From Circinella umbellata (taxonomy: Eukaryota; Mucoromycota; Mucoromycetes; Mucorales; Lichtheimiaceae), in contig JAIWNF010000091.1 in NCBI GenBank assembly GCA_025093555.1, positions 1 to 64,000 of the forward strand: 64,000 nt of DNA. The letters run 5' to 3'. The notes under the pieces were generated by a model, which did not search any database, had not been told where the DNA came from, and saw only the letters and a list, made by a program, of their open reading frames with translations. Positions 51,479-63,069 of this stretch are shown here, piece by piece (position 1 is the stretch's first letter; each line of letters starts with the position of its first letter). The position numbers and the translations under genes were made by a program.

Positions 51479-53931
51479 CTTCGAACTCGTCGAATAATCT
51501 CTGCGCGACTTCCCTCTAAAAAGTTATTGAAGTTTTCTGCCCCACCTAGCATATCTCTTAAGGCAACGCTGAATAATGGTATAGCAGGTGAAGAATTCAA
51601 TTCTAAATCCAAAGAGCAGATTTCAGATTCCAATAATAAAGAAGTATTGTTAGTCGATTCTGTAAAATAAAATAATATCGCTAGTATTGATAGAGAATCA
51701 GAACCAATAACCACTGGAGAACTAGTGTCATGCATTGATGAAAATAAAATATAATTACCTGCGAGTTGTGTTGCCGCTATTGGTCTTGTTGTAGAAGACG
51801 ATGATACAGATACAAGTGAATGTTTATTATTAAGGGGTATACGAGCTGTTGTAGTATTGGAAGCAATAAATGCTGCTCCACGATTCATAGCAGTACTGAC
51901 CATCTGATTTGTAATTGTAGCTGCATATTGATTTGGAAGGATACCTTGTAAAATAGTTTCTTTTGCGTCATCATTTAAGAGTAATCCGTTCACCATACAT
52001 TTCTTGGCATGTTTTCTCCATTCTTCCGGTGCAATACGATCAATTTGATTCCAAAGAGAACTGGGAGGACGTGCCAAGGTACACGGCTCATTACATGGTG
52101 ATCCCAATTCTAAATTCATTAATCGGTTGGAAATATATTCGGCAAGAGCACGTGATACATAGTCCATACGATTATTTTGGTTCATCCTATGATGATTGTT
52201 GAAACCCTCTTTGGTTTCTCGTAATACCCAATCCCATTCGACCGATGATGCAACAATCTCATCTACTGATCCACGTCCTCGGGAGATATATTCCAAATAA
52301 TCAGACTTGTTTTTATCAAAGTTAAGTCCACAGCCGCGCAATCGTTGTTCCAACTCTTCTCGTCGTTTTGTTTTTCGTTCCTCTTGACCCGCATCATATT
52401 TAATTTTGCGAATAATTCCATTGATATCCATCCATTGATAAACTGTATACTCACTCAACTGTACTTCATTTAAATACCAAGAAACATTTTCTAACTCTTC
52501 TCTACGATTGTGCAACAAATTCATGACGCTTTGACGGTGTGCTTCTCGGCTTTCTTTTGCCATTTTTTGTTCATCAATTCGTTGAGCGATGCGTCCAATG
52601 ATTTCATCCAAATTTTGTCGACCATATAACCAATGTTCTTGACATTCTTTGGACCCAAAATAACTATTGACATCTGCTCCATTTAATTGAACCAATGCTT
52701 GTAATCGATCCATCAGTACTCGACGACGTCCATTGCGGATTTGCTCTACTTGTGCATGAACCTTAATCATTTCCATTACTTCATCCAATGGTGGAACCCC
52801 TGACTTCACAAATTGATTTGCCTCCAACCCAAACAAATAATAATCTTCTAAATTCATACGTGCAAGGCGTTCTTTGACCAAATCAGTTCTTGCTTGACGT
52901 TCATAGCGCGTAGCAGCAACTTCAGTTAGTACATACAGTGTTGTTTCGAGGTCAGGCTTACCATCCACGACATAATTTGTAAAAGGGTCGCTTGTTTTAT
53001 CATACCAGATATCATGTTCTTCTAATTTCTCAATGAGTGCATTCTGTCGTTGATCACGTCGCGATTTTTCATTCTTGTTACGCGTTTTGATTATCTCTCG
53101 ACGTTTACGTAAGACTTCTTCATATCCAACACGTCCTCCATATTGAATTGCAAGCTTTAAATAATAAGATGCAGGACGTTGAACAGCACCATCGCGACTT
53201 GGGTCATAAGATTCTGGGTACTTGGTATAATAGGCCTTGCGACACGAAAAACATAGGTGGATGGGGTAACCATTTTTTGCGTCATAAATTTTGAGAGATG
53301 CGTGGCAGCCAGTGGGTTTGGATTTTTCAAAGCAGTGTTCACATAAGCGTTCACTCATGGACACGACAACACCATAATAGGTTTGTCGGAAGCCTTTTGT
53401 TGTTGTTCCTCCAAGATCAGCTTCTTTAGCAATTTGTTTCCAAATGGGTAAACCACGAATGATGGAAGCCATTCCAACACTGACTTGAACCAATGTTACA
53501 AGTTGGGATGGTGGTAAATGTTGACAAATATTCTTCCATATTTCAAAAGATAAACCAGGTTGTGGCAAACCACAATGACGAGCAGATCGAACTTGATCAT
53601 TGATGCTGGAGGAACTAATACCATTCTTATTCTTCTTTTGTCGCTTGTTAGTATTATTGTTATTGTTATTGGTAGCAGTAGTAGTGAGTGTAAATGTAAG
53701 TGTACTATCGTTGCTGTTGCTGTTGTTGTTGCTGCTATTAATTGTTGTTACTATTACTGACTCATTACTATCGTTGATGTCGTTTTGTAGCTTTCTTTTA
53801 TTCGAATTGGTGTAATTACTATCATTATTGTTATTGCTATTGTTATCGTTGATAGGATTGTTTTGTAATAATGATTGATCACCCACGATCATGGCGGATC
53901 GTTGACTGGGATGTGTGCTTGAAGGGAACAT
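51466..53931 (-). CDS. F-box protein with five internal repeats
   Basis: The reading frame runs to 54003, but the better start is probably ATG 53929-53931, giving about 820 aa. An Asn/Thr/Ser-rich low-complexity N-terminus precedes an F-box-like segment (LPQPGLSFEIWKNICQHLPP, residues 146-165 from 54003). A zinc-binding-looking cluster follows (CEHC at 221-224, CFSC at 251-254). At about 315-595 five repeats of roughly 55 residues share basic R..L...L, a Tyr-rich middle and a LDEI/DEIV end. F-box proteins usually recruit substrates to SCF ubiquitin ligases; that role is inferred. An in-frame, stop-free 99-nt intron is likely at 51660-51758 (donor gtaatt, acceptor ttacag). Confidence 0.8.
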   Translation of the reverse strand: MFPSSTHPSQRSAMIVGDQSLLQNNPINDNNSNNNNDSNYTNSNKRKLQNDINDSNESVIVTTINSSNNNSNSNDSTLTFTLTTTATNNNNNNTNKRQKKNKNGISSSSINDQVRSARHCGLPQPGLSFEIWKNICQHLPPSQLVTLVQVSVGMASIIRGLPIWKQIAKEADLGGTTTKGFRQTYYGVVVSMSERLCEHCFEKSKPTGCHASLKIYDAKNGYPIHLCFSCRKAYYTKYPESYDPSRDGAVQRPASYYLKLAIQYGGRVGYEEVLRKRREIIKTRNKNEKSRRDQRQNALIEKLEEHDIWYDKTSDPFTNYVVDGKPDLETTLYVLTEVAATRYERQARTDLVKERLARMNLEDYYLFGLEANQFVKSGVPPLDEVMEMIKVHAQVEQIRNGRRRVLMDRLQALVQLNGADVNSYFGSKECQEHWLYGRQNLDEIIGRIAQRIDEQKMAKESREAHRQSVMNLLHNRREELENVSWYLNEVQLSEYTVYQWMDINGIIRKIKYDAGQEERKTKRREELEQRLRGCGLNFDKNKSDYLEYISRGRGSVDEIVASSVEWDWVLRETKEGFNNHHRMNQNNRMDYVSRALAEYISNRLMNLELGSPCNEPCTLARPPSSLWNQIDRIAPEEWRKHAKKCMVNGLLLNDDAKETILQGILPNQYAATITNQMVSTAMNRGAAFIASNTTTARIPLNNKHSLVSVSSSSTTRPIAATQLAGNYILFSSMHDTSSPVVIGSDSLSILAILFYFTESTNNTSLLLESEICSLDLELNSSPAIPLFSVALRDMLGGAENFNNFLEGSRAEIIRRVRSKLL
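53590..53870. repeat. Low-complexity trinucleotide region in the F-box gene
   Basis: Runs of (TTG/ATT/GTT) units encode poly-Asn, Ser and Thr on the minus strand. Overlapping plus-strand ORFs rich in Val, Leu and Ile are shadows of this repeat. Confidence 0.7.
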
Positions 53932-54003
53932 GAGCTCAGGTCCATTTAAGTGTGAAAAGTAAAAAAAAAAAGGGAAGAGGAGGGGAAGGGAAAAAAGGAA
54001 CAC

Positions 54004-54420
54004 GAAAAATATGTAGAAATGTGTATTGAAAAGCGGGGCTTAATCTTAATGCAGGAAGTGGATACTGCATAATATATATTTTCATCGAGATCTTAAATAT
54101 GTCTATAGTCTATTTGAGTCATTTAGCATGATGTTTTATAAATAATTAAACTATTTGATTATAGAAGCACGTTTACTTATTGATACTAGAATAATAGAAC
54201 TATTTTTACAATCTCTAACAAAAATACTAAGAGTGGGTCTGAACTATGTATTACTAAACAAGATTACAACAGAACAGCGACAAGGCTTAGCATGGTTCTT
54301 TTTGGAATGTCTATTTTGGTATTTTTAGAGTATTATTATTATTAGAGTATTTGTTAGCATTTTACAACTTTTTCTTACATTTTCCCACTCTTTCTTCTTC
54401 TTATTGAGAACGCTAAATTC
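54004..54420. promoter_or_regulatory. Divergent region, F-box gene / monooxygenase
   Basis: About 400-490 bp between opposite start codons, with T-rich tracts before the monooxygenase ATG. No named site. Confidence 0.3.
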
Positions 54421-56014
54421 ATGAATTTCGGCAATAACAACAATAGTAAAAACCGACTACCAGTATTGATTATTGGCGGCGGTATTGGTGGACTTGTATT
54501 AGCTAATGTATTACAAGCTCAAGGCGTACCTTATAAAGTATTTGAACGTGATCTATCTCCCACGTCAAGGAGTCAAGGGTGGGCAATTGGTTTGGATTTC
54601 GGTTTAGCCGTATTAAAAGCTACCATTGGTTCTGAAAAATATGATACACTTGGAAAACAAACAGCCGTAGATCCCGACCATCCTGAACGTGGGGCAATGA
54701 CCATGGTAGACGGAAACGCCAATAAACGAATTCTTATGTTAAGTCCACCTCCCAATACAGACATGTTTCGAATTAATCGTACACGATTACGTGCTTGGTT
54801 ATTAAAAGATATTATGGAAGCTGATTGTATCGTATGGAACAAGACATTTGACTCTTATACAATAATAATGACAGACGAGGAGAAAGAAGATGGTAGTGGG
54901 AAAGATCATGTGATAGTAGAAGTCACTTTTGCTGATGGTACAACAGAACGTGGTAGTATACTGGTAGGCGCTGATGGTACAAACTCACACGTATGTCGTC
55001 AACTCATTGGCTCTAAATTGTTTGAACAAACAACATTGACAAGTGATGTGAAAAATTTGGCCAGTAGCTATTGGATCGATCAGAAATTTCGGGATGAAAT
55101 TGTTAAAAGTTATGGTCCAGCACATGTTGTTGCTCCAGGAAGTGGTACTGAAGATGGAGCTTCAACTTGTATGTTCTTTTCATTGGTGGATGTCGACTTA
55201 AGTCGAAAGGAAGCACCTTATCATATGATGTGGAGTATGTCTTATTTAGATGATGATGATGATTACATTGAAAAAAATAATAATAAGAAAAGTAACAACG
55301 TGTATTCACTTACCACAAGTACACAACAACGATCATCTCAGGAAAAAAAGAATGGGCAGCAACAACAGCAACAAAATTCAAAAACACTTCTTGAAATAGC
55401 CAAAGCACGAGTAACTCGTTGTGGATTTTCTGGGCCATTGTTACAATTAGTGATGGAAACACCTCAAAATTCAAATGTAGGATCCCTACTTTTTAAAGAA
55501 CGATCGCCTCATTCAAGCCTGCAAGAAGTGTCATCCAATACTAATAATCGCATAGTACTAATTGGAGATAGCTCTCATTCAATGATTCAACTTTGTGGTT
55601 CTGGTTAGTTGGCTACATATTGTATTCTAATGTACTTATTTTGTAAATCATTTACTGACAATGTGATATGTATGTGTAATTATTGTAGGTGGAAACCATG
55701 CTATTGCAGATGCATGTTTCTTGGGGTCGGCTCTAGCAAGTGCATACAAGAAAGATGAAGAAAGTGCATTAGAAGAAGCAGTATATATGTTTTATAAGGA
55801 AATGATACCGCGAGGTCAAGAAGCAGTAGTTGCAGCACATAAAACTGCTGATGCTTTCCATGGGACGCGGGAAACAGTTCGCAAATATATGAACAGCATC
55901 CTCCATCAAGCTTCATCATCAGCAACAATAGATAATACAGAAACGCATTGCTGGAAGAGAAAAATGGATCCAGAATTATCAGCTAGATATAATAACAATA
56001 ATGCAAGACTATAA
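54421..56014 (+). CDS. FAD-dependent monooxygenase (class A flavoprotein)
   Basis: Exons 54421-55603 and 55689-56014 join in phase to 502 aa. The FAD-binding motif VLIIGGGIGGLVLANVL lies at residues 15-31, followed by FERD. The second FAD motif ILVGADGTNSHVCR is near residue 185, and the third region VLIGDSSHSM is near 380. The GD motif normally reads GDAAHxxxP; here the Pro is absent (SHSMIQLCGSGG). The second exon encodes GGNHAIADACFLG, typical of the family. A Gln/Asn-rich insert lies at about 280-320. These enzymes hydroxylate aromatic or polyketide substrates with NAD(P)H; the substrate is not deducible. Confidence 0.9.
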
Positions 56015-57945
56015 TAATAACATACACATAATAAATAGAAATATTCAAGTACAGTAACCATTGATTACTTGGTACTGAATAGTGAGCCATATAAAATTAG
56101 TAGTTATATTTAAACTTTTCTTTTGTGTGTATAACAACGTTTCATTTAAGTAGCACTGAATTCATAATGCTATATAATCCACCTTATCCCATTGAGTATA
56201 TTAAATATTATTATTAATACTATTATTAAATCAGGTTAAAATAGTAAAGTCATCTTAGGAAGTATTGCTTAAGAGTTTTTTTCTTATTATTTCTTCGGAT
56301 TATGATATCAAAATAAAAGGAAAAAGACTATGTATCAACAATAGTTTATGTAAAATAAGTTAACATCAGCTATATATTATAATGGTTATTAATGGTACGT
56401 AAACAATCTTAATGGCTGTTTACAACATCCATATAAACTGTGCTTTTCTACCCATTGTAACGTTTATTTCCCCTGAAAATAGTATATATAACCAGTATTA
56501 TTAATAATTAATCAGTCCAATCTCGTGTATGTACTGTACCATATATGTAATATATATGCTAATACTTATATAATAATAGGGAATACATAGTAATTGCTAT
56601 GAACGTGAGATTATTAAAAGTTGAAGGCCTAGCACTAGAAGACAATGGAAGAAGAGTACATGAGCTTTTTATGCTGCCCATACTGTATAATGTTTATAAA
56701 AAGAAGATGCTAATTTGATGAGAAATTAGTAATTGTTTGTGGCAATACTTGATACTATTAACACTTTATTTATACTTGTAGTGACAGCTTTATTCTCGCT
56801 ATTAATGCTGATATTAATTGCTTTGTTTGTTTAGTCGTTGAACAATAATGTTCACGCTATACATATAAAGTGTTTGCTCACTTTGAGAATATATTCCAAT
56901 AAATTCAAAGTATTCAAAGTCTGCCTACGCTAGTATAAATTAACAAGTAAAACAAAGTTACTGTTATTAGTATGTATAATAATATTACTGATAATATTTT
57001 TTAGTACATAGTTTTAATGGTTGTAATCAATTATATAAACCATTCTTATCACGAGTCCAATCTACTTTTAAAATAAACCTCGGCACTTAACCCGATATCT
57101 CAACTTTCTAAATGATGCACATTGACATCTTCTGATAAATAACCAGTGTATAAATCAACATGATTGGATATCAGTATTTTCACTTCATTGCTTGCATTAA
57201 CTACACCAATAAACCCTCCTTGCAGGATTATGGTTAGCCTATCAATGTTCTTTAATTAAAGTTCGTACGTATGTTATTTATCATACCGAGCCATAGACTG
57301 TATCAAGTGAATTATTTTGACCTTTTGGAAAGTTACGTATGACTTTATAGATATAGAAAAATTAGTTCACTGCTATTTACAACAAGTCTGCTGGCAGCTT
57401 ACAAGGAGCCTTTTCTGGTAGAAGGTAGTTGCGCTTATGTAATGTGCTTTTTTTACAGCATGATAATTGTTATTACGTAATATTGTTGGGTAGTTAAAAT
57501 GCATTACAAAATAAGAAAAAGAGAAAACTAGATTGACAAATGTAATAACTGTGTTTGAAAAAGCAACATGTTCAATTTGAACAAGAAGGACACCGAATGG
57601 TGTAAGAACCAACTGTTTTTCTAACCGATATGATAATAAACATTTGATTATTTTTAACTGCTCTTTTAATCTGATACTAATAGTGTAAAAAGTATGATAT
57701 TCATCAATAAAAAAATGCTAACGGTTTAGATTTTTGTTTCGTCATATTGACAGTCTACAATAGAGGAGCAGATAATGGTAAAAAGAAATTGATACTGTCT
57801 CTCAAAAATAGTTTTTGGTGCTTTGCAAAACTGTTAATCATTCGATGCATTTTCTGAGTACCTTCTTATAGAAGAAATAGTGTTAATGGCCGAAGCAAAC
57901 ATACAAAGTCGTTTTTTTTGATACTTGTTTCGAAAATAGAAATGA

Positions 57946-57985
<40 letters not shown>

Positions 57986-58205
57986 TAGAACAGCAAATAT
58001 TGATACAAATGCTTTGACGCAAAAGTGCAAAACGTCTAACGCAAAATTCATTTTACCGAAAGTAGTATCGCAGAACAACGCAATTTTACACTAAAAAGAA
58101 AAATCGGAGTAGCCAACGTCGTCGATCGCTTTTTTCTTCGGGTTTCTTTTTTAGGGTTATTACTTTTTTTTTTTTACTTATTATATAAATCTAACTAGCT
58201 AAACG
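56015..58205. other. Intergenic region, 2.2 kb
   Basis: AT-rich. A short frame at 56600-56713 (LLKVEGLALEDNGRRVHEL) looks protein-like but is isolated. A (TA)n-(GA)n microsatellite lies at 57944-57986. The last 120 bp contain the YKT6 promoter. Confidence 0.4.
57944..57986 (+). repeat. Microsatellite (TA)n-(GA)n
   Basis: Alternating AT followed directly by alternating GA. Confidence 0.85.
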
Positions 58206-59329
58206 ATGAAGCTGTATTCAATCTTAATTTTGTCCAAAGTACAAGATAAAGCACAAATTATTGCTTCTCAATTTGATTTGTCTAGTTTTGGTTATTTCCA
58301 ACGTGGCAGGTAAAGATATATACACTTAAAAACCATAGATGGCGCAGAAATAGAGATTACGTGGGTTTCTTTATTCCCAACTCGAGATAAAAAGATAAAT
58401 GTAAATATATTTATATTTAATTATGAATATGGTTAATTAATATTTATATATAAAATAAAATATATATAGTGTTCAAGAATTTATGAACTTTTCCTCAACC
58501 ACTATTGCTGAACGGACACCTATTGGTCAAAGACAAAGTGTCGAAAGTGAAAGTATGGAGGATAAATCGTTCTTGTATGGGAAGAGAAAAGAAAAGGGGA
58601 TAGTAATGAGAGGTGGAAATATTTCAAAGAAGTGAAAAATATGAATATCTTGAAGGAGTAATCATTTATTTATTTGTATTGAAAATGTTATAGATAATGT
58701 GGCACATGTATATGGACATCCTCAAGATATCTGGGGTATAATTATCAGTGATAAAGAATATCCCTCAAGAGTGGCATTTTCGTTGTTAAACAAGATTTTG
58801 GATGAGTTTTTGGTTAAATTTCCACGTGATAAATGGAATAACCCACCACTCAATTATCCTGAACTTAATGATTATTTGCTTAAATATCAAGATCCAAAGC
58901 AAGCTGACACTATAATGCGTGTTCAAAATGAATTGGATGAAACCACGGCTATTTTGGTAAGATTATTATACATTAGATGAAAGGAGAAGTGGAAGGGTGG
59001 AGCAAGTTATTATTCTACGACGATATTAAAATAAAAGAGGAAAGAGAGAGAAAGGACCAGGATCGAATGACAGAACTAACTATGATATGTATAATATATA
59101 GCACAAAACGATTGAATCGGTACTTCAACGTGGTGAGAAGGTAAGCAGGAAAAGAATCGTCAAAAAAAAAAGATATACATTATTATGCAAGTTGAAATAA
59201 CTTGAAAGGAATTATGGTTATTATTTTTAGTTGGACTCGTTGGTAGATAGATCTGAAGCATTATCAAGCCAATCTAAAATGTTTTATAAAACTGCAAAGA
59301 AAACCAACTCTTGCTGTGTAGTGATGTAG
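58206..59329 (+). CDS. YKT6: YKT6 R-SNARE
   Basis: Ykt6 is a lipid-anchored SNARE acting in ER-Golgi, vacuole and autophagosome fusion. Five exons join in phase to 195 aa: 58206-58309, 58470-58552, 58694-58956, 59102-59140 and 59231-59329. The N-terminal longin domain starts MKLYSILIL and includes [21 protein letters not shown]. The R-SNARE helix carries the zero-layer Arg in [18 protein letters not shown]. The C-terminus CCVVM is a palmitoylation plus farnesylation signal. The exon 2-3 join gives SVESENNVAHVY-like sequence and its exact residue is less certain. It lacks a transmembrane segment, as expected. Confidence 0.95.
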
Positions 59330-59774
59330 TAGTTTATATACTACATATTTTAAGTATGTTTACACACATACACACACACACACATATATATAAGTCTATA
59401 CTTTTTCTTCCTTTCTTTCTTATTTCTTTCCATTTACTTCTTCCCTGAATAACACAATACACTGACCACATCCTATTTTACTACCTTTACACTTTTTATA
59501 CTCTCTATGTCGGTCATTTCTTTACTTAAAGGAATAACATACTACTTTATGCGGTAATATATTAGGAAACTTAAGGTCCGCCCGATTGTCCACGCATTTC
59601 ATTTCTTTTGCTCACTTACCCCTCAGTCAACAACTCCAGAACTCTTACTTATTCTCTTTTTTTTTATATACTTACTTATTTCTCATAAAGACATATTTAT
59701 TATATCTATATAAACCGTGTAATACTTTGTTTTCTTTTTTTATATTTTTCTCAATTCGCAATTACCAAAAAAAA
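59330..59774. promoter_or_regulatory. Intergenic region upstream of ankyrin-FYVE-RING gene
   Basis: Pyrimidine-rich DNA (59395-59760), likely the promoter and leader. The frame open from 59586 reads into the gene but its extra N-terminus is low-complexity, so the ATG at 59775 after an A run is preferred. Confidence 0.4.
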
Positions 59775-62700
59775 ATGAGTACAGAATGTCTTCTATCTTC
59801 CAATGTCATTACTACCATAACTACCAATAACAGTATAGCAGAACAATTATCAGCTAGCAATACTACTTCCAGTAGTAATCCGAGTAGTATTTGTCATATA
59901 AACAGCAATAACCGTAGCAACAACTTGGAGTCGGAACTGACAACACTTGCAGCTACTGGTAATCTACTTGGTTTACGAGAACGAATAGAAGATAATACTA
60001 TACAAGTAGATCCAGACCAATCCCAATCAGGAACAGGATTACGTCCATTGCATTTTGCTGCATCTAGAGGTTTTTTAAACATTGTAACTTGTCTCATTGA
60101 GAAAGCAGGTGCAACAGTTGACGCCACTGATAAAGAAGGAGAGGTAAACCATTGTAAAAAAAATATATATATAAACTTTTGTTTTCTGTTTTCTTCTTTT
60201 TCTTTCATAATATAAACCTTATCTGCTATTACTACTTATATAGTAAATAGTGGTAATATGGTAACTGTTTGTTATTACTTTTCCTCTATATCAAGTTCGT
60301 AAATACATAAACTCACTAATGTAAATATTATAATAGACTGCATTATTAAAAGCAGCATATGCAGGACATATGTCTATTGTGGAGTATTTAGTAAATATAG
60401 CCCAAGCAAATACATTTCATCAAGATAAAGACGGTTGGTCTGTTTTACATAACGCATGTTCAAGTGGTCATTTATCCATGGTTCGATTTTTGGTCGAAAG
60501 TCATGTTCCTGTGAATGTACGAAGTAGAATTGGAAATACTCCACTTAGTAAGTAATAGTAGTCTTTAACTAAACAAGTCCCGCCACCATCATCTATAACC
60601 CCTCCCCCCTGCTTCCACTCCTAAATTATTTTCGCAGCTAAACGTGCTTATTCGGTTCTTTGACTAATAACGTGTTTATTTAGTTAATGCGGCATCAAAA
60701 GGAGATATTGCTGTGGTAGAATATTTATTGAACGAAACAGAAGCCGATCCATTACTATGTAATAAATTTGGTGAAACTGCATATGATGCAGCGGCTGCGA
60801 TTGGACACGTTTATTTATGCGAATTATTGGAAGCGGCGGAACGATCATGTTGGGTTGATCCAACTCGAGGAGGAAGAAGAGGTACATATACAGTAGTAAA
60901 AGAATCATGATTTTTTTTTTGTCTAGCTCGAGGATTGGTGTAAATAAAAACCATGTACAACAGTAAAGCAAATAAATTAAATATATAGTATGATGTATAA
61001 TAGATGGGCCTTATAATTCGTTATCAATCCATATCACTATCCCCGTTTTGATACACGAAAACCAACGATCTATTGCAACAATAACACCTTCCTTATTATT
61101 AAAACGAACAAGCAACAAAAAATCCATATCGTTTTCTTCCACAGCATTGAATAAAAATGATTCAAGGAAAGCGTGGAGTTTATATCCTTCTGGAGAACCT
61201 ACTACAAAAAGTCATGTTAAATTACCACCATTAGAACGAACGAGTGCGTGGTTTTGGTTGACGGATTGGACCATTGATTATTCTCATCCAAATACAGACC
61301 ATGATGGATGGCAATATAGTAAAGGGGGATTTGATACTGATGAATGGACACCCGTTTATCCAACAACAGGGACAGGATGGGTTCGTAGAAGACGATGGAT
61401 GCGGATTATGAAGCGACGTGTAGATAATCATCTTGACTCTTCCCAAGAAGGACAAGTACAGGAAGAACAGGTAGAAGAAAGAAGTAATAATCACAATACT
61501 CATGTAATACCGCCACCATTATCACCAGGATCGTCATCATCGTCATTAATATTACAACAAGGTATAGTTTCGAATTTTATTTGTTGCTTTTTTTTTGGGG
61601 GGGGGGAGGAGTATATAAAATTATGCAATGCGTTTCTTTTTTTGATGAAACAATTTTGACTTGGGACATTTTGTTATAATGAGTGGAAATGATTATTTAT
61701 CAGATCTAAACCTTAAAAAGGACAGCAAGACAATTTAAGTCTACTTCGACAACAAGTGTTACAAGGACAAGCATCCGGAAGCAGTAGCAGCAGCAGCAGA
61801 ACCACAAATAACAACAATAATAATAACAACCATAGTAATGTGAGCATGAGTTTGACAAAAGCACAGTCAGTATTTGTGGGATGTACAACAACACATGCTC
61901 AACCTTCTGTTGAAACAACAATAACAACAACAGAAGCAGATGTGGAACCTTCTTTACGACAGCTATCTTTTGAATGGACCCGAAGTGCACGGTCATCGAT
62001 TACTTCCTCACACTCTCGTCCTACTTTTATTTGGGAACCTAATGAACAAGCATCTGAGTGTAGACGTTGCGGAAGATGGTTTAATTTAATAGTTCGTCGC
62101 CATCATTGCAGGTAATATATAGAATTAAAAGGGTTAGTTGGTCGAAATAAAATATTTCATTTTTGGTGCTGGTTGTTGCTGGTGGGAGAGAGGTTTATTA
62201 ATATAAATGGATGGAATGGGAAAAAAATAACAGGTGATAAATTAACATACAGAGTATAATCCACTTTTTTTTTTTACCCAGACGATGCGGATTAGTTGTT
62301 TGTGACAAGTGCTCTAATCGCGTGATGCTTCTCCCATTTTCACATATTGTGGTAGACCCAGCCTTACCTTTAGAACAACATTATTTAGTATCACTTCAGC
62401 CTCAACGAGTATGTGATGGTTGTTATGAAGAATTATCAAGACCTCGAGGAAGTTTTAGTAGTAGTAATAATCACCATAATACGGCTACTAGTGTCATTCC
62501 CAACAGTAATAGCATAAGTAATAGTCGAAGTAGTAGTATTAGGATGCAACGATCTCCTAGTGCTCAAAGTATCATGATGGAATGTCCTGTTTGTGGTAAA
62601 GACCTCGATGAATATGATGGTAGTACAAATGAACAAGAATTACATGTTCAAACATGTCTAAATGCAAATACACCTGTAGCATTGTCTGGGATCCGATATG

Positions 62701-63069
62701 TAGGTAAGTATATAATACTTGTATTTAATGAGAAACAAACAAAAAAAAACACGAGGAAACTATTATTATTTTTATAATTATTATTATTGACTTTTGGTTG
62801 AGTTTACAAGCTTCCGTCAAATTCGGCTTTAATGGGACAAGAGTGTGTCATTTGTCTAGAAGAGTTTGTTGAAGGTAAAAAACAAAAAAAAAGACTATTA
62901 TTGTTATTGTCGTCATAGTAATAAATTATATTTATAAATCCTAGCTAACTAAATAATACTATATCTAGGTAACACAATGGCAAGATTAAATTGTTTTTGC
63001 ACCTTTCATCATGCTTGCATAAATAGTTGGTTTGCAAAGGGAAAGGAGTGTCCTTTACATTCTCAATAA
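59775..63069 (+). CDS. Ankyrin-DysF-FYVE-RING protein, 773 aa
   Basis: Eight exons join in phase: 59775-60143, 60337-60547, 60684-60881, 61004-61561, 61721-62111, 62282-62703, 62803-62874 and 62969-63069. Ankyrin repeats span about 55-250 (RPLHFAASRGFLNIV, ALLKAAYAGHMSIVEYL, SVLHNACSSGHLSMVRFL, NAASKGDIAVVEYLL). A DysF-like region at about 340-395 has AWFWLTDWTIDY, DGWQYSKGG and RRRRWMR. A FYVE finger at about 550-625 has WEPN (usually WxxD), RRHHCR and RVCDGC. A RING at about 726-771 has CVIC, NCFC, FHHAC and a final CPLH. FYVE domains bind PI3P on endosomes and RINGs ligate ubiquitin, so an endosomal E3 ligase role is inferred. Low-complexity Asn/Ser linkers separate the domains. Confidence 0.88.

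Noticed and set aside
53560..53815. Plus-strand Leu/Val-rich ORFs resembling membrane proteins
   Set aside because: They are the antisense of the Asn/Ser-rich trinucleotide repeats of the F-box gene.
56600..56713. 38-codon protein-like frame
   Set aside because: It is isolated, with no splice partners or recognised similarity; chance or an untraceable relic.
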